Source: Croceivirga sp009797885
Lineage (GTDB): Bacteria; Bacteroidota; Bacteroidia; Flavobacteriales; Flavobacteriaceae
Reading direction: 5' to 3'
NCBI GenBank assembly: GCA_045866215.1
Contig: AP035880.1
Coordinates: 3,100,001-3,164,000 of the forward strand
DNA length: 64,000 nt
In this document: piece by piece, positions 58,490 through 64,000 of the stretch
Layout: each line of letters begins with the position of its first letter
Position numbering within the stretch: the first letter of the stretch is position 1
Notes under the pieces: generated by a model
The model's database searches: none
Seen by the model: the letters and a program-made list of their open reading frames with translations, nothing else
What the model was told of the DNA's origin: nothing
Made by a program: the position numbers and the translations under genes

Positions 58490-58521
58490 AAAAAAAGTAG
58501 GCCCATTGGGCCTACTTTTTT
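58490..58521. terminator. Terminator between the rRNA operon and gltD
   Basis: A-run, GTAGGCCCA / TGGGCCTAC and T-run, a bidirectional hairpin serving the minus-strand gltBD operon as well as any read-through from the rRNA side. Confidence 0.85.
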
Positions 58522-58545
58522 TACTAATCCAAATTAATCAATAGG

Positions 58546-60012
58546 TCAAACACGGGGCAGATCGCCTTCCCCTTTAAGGGGTAGATTTGATGCACCCATA
58601 AGATAGGAGTCTACATGATGGGCGGCTTGTCTACCTTCTGAAATGGCCCAAACAATCAGGGATTGTCCCCTTCTCTGGTCTCCAGCAACAAAAACACCCG
58701 GAACATTTGTGGCATAATCACTTTCAGAAGCTTTAATATTGGTTCTGTTGTCCAATTCCAGTCCCAACTGTTCGGCAATGGACGTCTCAGAACCTGTAAA
58801 TCCCAATGCAAGTAGCGCCAACTCACACTTCCATTCTTTTTCTGTTCCCTTTATCTCTTTTAGTTTAGGGGGTTGTCCAGGAGGGAATTCCCATTCCACC
58901 TCCACTGTTTTTAGTCCTTTGAGATTTCCCTTTTCGTCTTCCACAAATTCTTTGGTGGAAATACTGAACACCCGCTCCGCCCCTTCTTTATGGGAGGTAC
59001 TGTTGCGCAAACGCATGGGCCAAAACGGCCAAGGTTGGTTTTCAGGTCTTCCTTCCGTTGCCATGGGCATAATTTCAAAGTTTGTCACCGAATTGGCTCC
59101 CTGTCTAATGGAAGTACCTATACAATCTGAGCCCGTATCACCACCTCCAATGACCACTACATCCTTATCAGTGGCCAGGATCTCCTCATCAAAATCCGTT
59201 TTACCCGCAACCCGTCTATTGTTTTGGGGCAAAAAGTCCATTGCTTGGACCACACCTTTTATATCAGTGCCCGATATGGGCAGTTTTCTGCGAACGGTAG
59301 CCCCGCCACATAGTACAATGGAATCGTATTCAGATTTGAGCTCATCTGCCGGTACATCAATTCCCACATGGACGCCCGTTTTGAATTCGATGCCCTCTTC
59401 TTTTAAAATATCCAGCCTGCGGTCAATAATGTGCTTTTCCATTTTAAAATCAGGAATACCGAACCGAAGCAATCCCCCTATCTCCTCATCGCGCTCAAAA
59501 ACAGTAACATGATGACCTGCTCTGTTCAATTGTTGGGCGGCTGCCAAACCAGCTGGTCCAGAACCAACAACAGCAATTTTTTTCCCTGTTCTTTTGGTAG
59601 GGACGTTTGCCACTATCCACCCATTTTTAAAGGCGGTTTCCACAATATTCTTCTCAATGTTCTCAATGGAAACCGGATCTTCGTTGATTCCCAATACACA
59701 AGCTTCTTCACATGGCGCCGGACAGAGCCTTCCCGTAAATTCCGGAAAATTGTTTGTCGCATGTAGGATTTTAGCTGCCTTTTCCCACTTTCCCTGGTAG
59801 ACCGCATCATTGAAATCCGGAATGAGGTTCCCCAAAGGACAACCGCTATGACAAAAGGGAATACCGCAATCCATACATCGGGCACCTTGGTCCCTCAACT
59901 CATTTTCTTTTAAGGGTTTAGTGAACTCCTTATAGTTTTTGATTCGTTCTTTGACTGGAGCGTACGATTCGTCTTTCCGCTCAAATTCCATAAAACCGGT
60001 AGTCTTCCCCAT
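58546..60012 (-). CDS. gltD: Glutamate synthase small subunit (NADPH oxidoreductase)
   Basis: 488 residues. N-terminal iron-sulfur cysteines in ARCMDCGIPFCHSGCPLG and CPAPCEEAC, then an FAD-binding GSGPAGLAAAQQL and an NADPH-binding GGGDTGSDC. Passes electrons from NADPH to the large subunit to make glutamate from glutamine and 2-oxoglutarate. The start is 10 nt after the gltB stop; the pair is one operon transcribed leftward from beyond the window. Confidence 0.95.
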   Translation of the reverse strand: MGKTTGFMEFERKDESYAPVKERIKNYKEFTKPLKENELRDQGARCMDCGIPFCHSGCPLGNLIPDFNDAVYQGKWEKAAKILHATNNFPEFTGRLCPAPCEEACVLGINEDPVSIENIEKNIVETAFKNGWIVANVPTKRTGKKIAVVGSGPAGLAAAQQLNRAGHHVTVFERDEEIGGLLRFGIPDFKMEKHIIDRRLDILKEEGIEFKTGVHVGIDVPADELKSEYDSIVLCGGATVRRKLPISGTDIKGVVQAMDFLPQNNRRVAGKTDFDEEILATDKDVVVIGGGDTGSDCIGTSIRQGANSVTNFEIMPMATEGRPENQPWPFWPMRLRNSTSHKEGAERVFSISTKEFVEDEKGNLKGLKTVEVEWEFPPGQPPKLKEIKGTEKEWKCELALLALGFTGSETSIAEQLGLELDNRTNIKASESDYATNVPGVFVAGDQRRGQSLIVWAISEGRQAAHHVDSYLMGASNLPLKGEGDLPRV

Positions 60013-60022
60013 AATCCTTTCT

Positions 60023-63000
60023 TTAAATCATTTCCATTTTTTCCTTTTCCAACCGAATAAGTGCCTGCCTATATTCTTCTGGGAAGACCTTGACGAATTT
60101 GGGCAGACAGGTTTCCCAATGTTCCAAAATTCGTTGTGCCAAAGGACTTAAGGTAGCATTATAGTGGTTTTCGATCAATTCTTTTAATTCCTGGATATCC
60201 TTGTCATCCTTAACCGGAAGAAGGTTAAGTGCATCATTGGTACACTTTTTTTGGAACGTTTGATGTTCATCAAAAATATAGGCAATACCGCCACTCATAC
60301 CAGCACCAAAATTTCTACCAATTTCCCCTAAAATAACGGCAATGCCTCCCGTCATGTATTCACATCCATGGTCACCAATACCTTCGACTACGGCCTTGGC
60401 CCCCGAGTTTCGAACGCAAAAACGTTCTCCAGCTTTACCATTAATATAGGCCTCACCAGAGGTTGCCCCATATAAAGTCACATTTCCCGTAATAATATTT
60501 TCCTCTGGAACCAAAGTGGCTTTCTCCGGAACTTTTATGATCAATTTGGCTCCGGAAAGTCCCTTGCCCAAATAATCGTTGGTGTTTCCATTGACGATCA
60601 TGGTCAAGCCTTTGGTCGCAAAGGCTCCAAAGCTTTGCCCTGCGGACCCCGTAAAATTCAATCTCAAGGTGTTTTGGGGAAGCCCATCCGCACCATAGAT
60701 TTTTGAAATTTCGTTGCTGATAATGGCTCCAACAGCTCTATCCGTGTTCTTTATAGGAAAATCCAAAGTAGTCCGCTCCTTTCTAAATAAGGCCGGATGT
60801 GCCTTGGCAATGATCCCGAATTCAATGGATTGCTCTATATCGTGTATTTGGCTTTCGGTATTGTAGAATTTGGTTCCCTCCCCAACCTCAATTTGGTACA
60901 GTATTGGTGATAGGTCAATACCAGCGGCCTTATAATGCTCAATGGCCTTTTTTCTATCCAATTTCTGGACCTGGCCCACCATTTCATTTACGGTTCTAAA
61001 CCCAAGCTGGGCCATGATTTCCCTTAACTCCTGGGCTACGAAGTACATGTAATTCACAACATGTTCGGGTTTGCCTTTGAACTTTTTGCGGAGTTCCGGA
61101 TTTTGGGTGGCTATACCCACGGGACAGGTGTTCAAATGGCATACGCGCATCATGATGCAACCGGAAGCCACAAGGGGTGCGGTTGCGAAACCAAACTCTT
61201 CAGCTCCTAAAAGGCAAGCAACGGCAACATCCCGTCCTGTTTTCAACTGGCCATCGCACTCCAATACCACGCGGTTTCGTAAATCGTTCAAAACTAAGGT
61301 CTGTTGGGCTTCCGCAATACCCAATTCCCATGGCAGCCCTGCATGTTTCAACGAAGTTAATGGGGAAGCGCCCGTACCTCCATCATAGCCTGAAATAAGA
61401 ATAACATCCGCTTTGGCTTTTGAAACCCCTGCTGCAATGGTACCTACCCCAACTTCGGAAACCAGTTTTACATTGATTCTGGCCTCCCTATTGGCCGATT
61501 TTAAATCGTAAATCAGTTGCGATAAATCTTCTATGGAGTAAATATCGTGGTGAGGGGGAGGGGAAATCAATCCCACATAGGGAGTGGAGTTTCGGGTTTT
61601 GGCAATAGCTGGATTTACCTTTGGTCCCGGAAGTTGGCCACCTTCCCCAGGTTTGGCCCCTTGGGCCATTTTGATCTGTATTTCCTGTGCGTTGGTCAGA
61701 TAGTTGGAAGTGACCCCAAACCTACCTGACGCCACCTGCTTGATGGCACTATTTTTCCAATCACCGGTCTGGTTCTTATAAAAGCGGGCCGAATCTTCAC
61801 CACCTTCCCCAGAATTGCTTTTTCCCCCGATTCGGTTCATGGCAATAGCAAGGTTTTCATGGGCTTCTTTACTAATGCTTCCATACGACATGGCACCTGT
61901 TTTGAATCGTTTTACGATTTCAGTCCATGGTTCCACTTCCTCAATGGGAATGGGATCGTAATTGGAGAACTCAAAAAGCCCCCTTATGGTCAGTAATGAT
62001 TTTGATTGTTCATTGACCAGTTTGGAATACTCCTTGTAGGTCTTTGGTTCATTGCTTCGTACCGCTTTTTGAAGTTTGGCAATGGTCAACGGATTGAACA
62101 TATGCTTTTCCCCATCCCGTCTCCAACGATATTCACCACCAATTTCCAATTCAAGGTTGGCGGCAACTTCTTCTTCGTTAAAAGCTTTATGGTGCCTCTT
62201 TGTGATTTCCTTTTCAATCTCATACAATCCAATACCCTGAATTCGGGTGGGGGTATTTGGAAAATACTTTTCCACCACTTTGGTGTTAATGCCGATACAT
62301 TCGAATAATTGGGAACCACGATAAGAATTTAAGGTACTGATTCCAATTTTGTTCATCACCTTCAAAATTCCCTTTCCCACGGCTTTGTTATAGTTGTCTA
62401 TGGCCTCTTGAAACGTAAATTCAGTGATGTCATTTTCTTTGATCTGTTGACCAATGATTTCATTGACCAAATACGGATTAATGGCACTTGCACCAAAACC
62501 GAACAACAGTGCGAAGTGATGTACTTCCCTTGGTTCCGCAGATTCAACAATAATACTTAATCGAGAGCGTTTGCCCAATTTCCGTAACCCACTATTGACC
62601 ATGGAGCAAGATAGTAAGGCCGGTATTGGAGCCATTTCCTTGCTGACCATCCTATCGGATAATATGATGATATTGGCACCTTGATCAACAGCATCGGAAG
62701 CTTGTTTTAAGATGTCCTCCAATGCTTCTTCAAGACCATTATGGCCTTTTGAGATTTCATAGAGCGTAGAAATGGAAACCACTTTGTAATCTGGACTACG
62801 GTCATGGTTTTTGATCTTGTCCAAATCCTCCTTGGAAATAACAGGATTTTGAATTTTCAGTTTACGACAATGGAGCTCATTGATTTCAAAGATGTTTTGA
62901 TCGCTTCCCAAGGTAAGGCTAATATCGCATATGAGTTCTTCACGGATTCCGTCCAAAGGTGGATTGGTCACCTGCGCAAATAGCTGTTTGAAATAGTTGT

Positions 63001-64000
63001 AAATAAGTTGTGGCCTTTCTGACAATACGGCGATTGGCGTATCCGATCCCATTGATCCAATGGGTTCTTTTCCGGCTTTCGCCATGGGCATGATAATGGT
63101 GTTGATGTCCTCTTGGGTGTAACCAAATGCATTGGTCCTTGTTTTCAATGGAAACTCACCCAGGAAAATTGGGCAATCGTTGTACGGGATGTCCTTTAGG
63201 TAGATCAGGTTTTTTTTGAGCCATTTTTCATAAGGATGTCTTTTGGCAATTTTTTCCTTGATTTCTTCATCATTCACGATCCTACCTTCTTCCATATTGA
63301 CCAGAAACATTTTGCCGGGCTCCAATCTTCCATGGTATTCAATATTTTCAGGCTCCAAATCCACAACCCCGGTTTCAGAGGACATCACTACATAACCGTT
63401 TTTAGTAACGGAATAACGTGAGGGGCGAAGACCGTTCCTGTCCAATACGGCCCCTATATAGCTACCGTCCGTAAAGGGAATGGAAGCGGGTCCATCCCAA
63501 GGTTCCATGACACAGGAGTTGTATTCATAAAAGGCCCTTTTGGTCTTGGACATCTCCTCATTCTTTTCCCAAGCCTCGGGGACCAGCATCATCATTACTT
63601 CCGGGAGTGAACGGCCGGTCATCAACAACAGCTCAACCACCATGTCCAAACTGGCGGAATCGGATTTTGCGGGAAGCACAATAGGCAGAATATTTTTGAT
63701 TTCATCACCAAACCATTCACTTTTTAGCAACTCTTCCCGGGAATGCATACGTGCTATGTTGCCGCGAAGGGTGTTTATTTCACCATTATGGCACATATAC
63801 CTGAAGGGTTGGGCCAAATCCCAGGTAGGGAAGGTGTTCGTTGAAAAACGTTGATGGACAAGGGCCAGTCGAGTGACCACCCTGGGGTCAAGTAAATCCT
63901 CATAGTACCTACTTATGTCCTGTGGCATCAGCAACCCCTTGAAAATGATGATTTTTTGGGAAAGGCTGGGGACATAAAAGAAATGATGCTGTGAGAGTTT
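60023..64000 (-). CDS. gltB: Glutamate synthase large subunit (5' end outside window)
   Basis: About 1320 codons are present and the frame remains open to the right edge (KLSQHHFFYVPSLSQKIIIFKGLL precedes the apparent first start, so that start is internal). Missing is the first ~170-200 residues, including the N-terminal nucleophile Cys of the glutaminase domain. Visible parts are the rest of the class II glutamine amidotransferase domain, the FMN domain with the 3Fe-4S cysteines (CIMMRVCHLNTCPVGIA), and the C-terminal GXGXG beta-helix. Complete GltB is about 1500 residues. Confidence 0.96.
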   Translation of the reverse strand, partial: KLSQHHFFYVPSLSQKIIIFKGLLMPQDISRYYEDLLDPRVVTRLALVHQRFSTNTFPTWDLAQPFRYMCHNGEINTLRGNIARMHSREELLKSEWFGDEIKNILPIVLPAKSDSASLDMVVELLLMTGRSLPEVMMMLVPEAWEKNEEMSKTKRAFYEYNSCVMEPWDGPASIPFTDGSYIGAVLDRNGLRPSRYSVTKNGYVVMSSETGVVDLEPENIEYHGRLEPGKMFLVNMEEGRIVNDEEIKEKIAKRHPYEKWLKKNLIYLKDIPYNDCPIFLGEFPLKTRTNAFGYTQEDINTIIMPMAKAGKEPIGSMGSDTPIAVLSERPQLIYNYFKQLFAQVTNPPLDGIREELICDISLTLGSDQNIFEINELHCRKLKIQNPVISKEDLDKIKNHDRSPDYKVVSISTLYEISKGHNGLEEALEDILKQASDAVDQGANIIILSDRMVSKEMAPIPALLSCSMVNSGLRKLGKRSRLSIIVESAEPREVHHFALLFGFGASAINPYLVNEIIGQQIKENDITEFTFQEAIDNYNKAVGKGILKVMNKIGISTLNSYRGSQLFECIGINTKVVEKYFPNTPTRIQGIGLYEIEKEITKRHHKAFNEEEVAANLELEIGGEYRWRRDGEKHMFNPLTIAKLQKAVRSNEPKTYKEYSKLVNEQSKSLLTIRGLFEFSNYDPIPIEEVEPWTEIVKRFKTGAMSYGSISKEAHENLAIAMNRIGGKSNSGEGGEDSARFYKNQTGDWKNSAIKQVASGRFGVTSNYLTNAQEIQIKMAQGAKPGEGGQLPGPKVNPAIAKTRNSTPYVGLISPPPHHDIYSIEDLSQLIYDLKSANREARINVKLVSEVGVGTIAAGVSKAKADVILISGYDGGTGASPLTSLKHAGLPWELGIAEAQQTLVLNDLRNRVVLECDGQLKTGRDVAVACLLGAEEFGFATAPLVASGCIMMRVCHLNTCPVGIATQNPELRKKFKGKPEHVVNYMYFVAQELREIMAQLGFRTVNEMVGQVQKLDRKKAIEHYKAAGIDLSPILYQIEVGEGTKFYNTESQIHDIEQSIEFGIIAKAHPALFRKERTTLDFPIKNTDRAVGAIISNEISKIYGADGLPQNTLRLNFTGSAGQSFGAFATKGLTMIVNGNTNDYLGKGLSGAKLIIKVPEKATLVPEENIITGNVTLYGATSGEAYINGKAGERFCVRNSGAKAVVEGIGDHGCEYMTGGIAVILGEIGRNFGAGMSGGIAYIFDEHQTFQKKCTNDALNLLPVKDDKDIQELKELIENHYNATLSPLAQRILEHWETCLPKFVKVFPEEYRQALIRLEKEKMEMI

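Overview
The window is chromosomal DNA from a member of the Bacteroidetes, almost certainly a marine-type Flavobacteriaceae. The evidence is a complete 16S-tRNA-Ile-tRNA-Ala-23S-5S operon, SusC/SusD and STN-type TonB receptors, DUF4249, lipoproteins with a short lipobox, A-rich leaders without clear Shine-Dalgarno sites, and several matches to the Bacteroidetes -7 element TAnnTTTG. I do not name a genus. No prophage, insertion sequence, CRISPR array or defence island was seen.

Layout. 1-2.7 kb: the end of an AraC regulator, a decayed class III nucleotide cyclase, small membrane proteins, and a methanethiol S-methyltransferase-like gene. 2.8-11 kb: a TPR/LuxR-type regulator, a glycosidase-like lipoprotein, an acetyltransferase, an alpha/beta hydrolase with a perfect palindrome at its start, two REP-like inverted-repeat units, an outer-membrane barrel and an ankyrin/beta-propeller fusion. 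11-14.2 kb: a Nudix-type (NrtR/AraR-like) repressor divergent from a membrane-anchored GH3 glycosidase, with two matching 19-bp operators between them. 14.3-20.7 kb: an MFS transporter, a glyoxalase-fold protein, small secreted proteins and a large metzincin-type protease. 20.9-23.3 kb: three consecutive secreted-protein genes, two built from an acidic repeat ending in YLPxGFDPY and one plant-type LRR protein. 23.4-36.2 kb: mostly housekeeping (DASS transporter, lysS, lipB, rnhB), with a second LuxR-type membrane regulator, a Pmp3 peptide, and OmpA and lipoprotein genes.

36.4-50.5 kb is an outer-membrane uptake region. A SusC-SusD-lipoprotein operon is followed by an arylsulfotransferase-like beta-propeller lipoprotein and a broken second SusD C-terminus. 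Next comes a four-gene operon: a secreted unknown, an STN-domain TonB receptor, DUF4249, and a TonB-plug-like protein with no barrel. A putative porin follows at 50.8-52.8 kb. The rRNA operon (52.9-58.5 kb) has an unusual spacer, with a 7-nt-periodic inverted array of CAGT/ACTG and a degenerate tRNA-Ala-like copy. The window closes with gltD and most of gltB (glutamate synthase), which runs off the right edge.

The items most likely to be new are the YLPxGFDPY repeat family, the heptad array and tRNA relic in the rRNA spacer, the twin-operator Nudix/GH3 switch, and the STN-receptor/DUF4249/barrel-less-plug operon. Functions beyond family level are inference, because no database search could be run.
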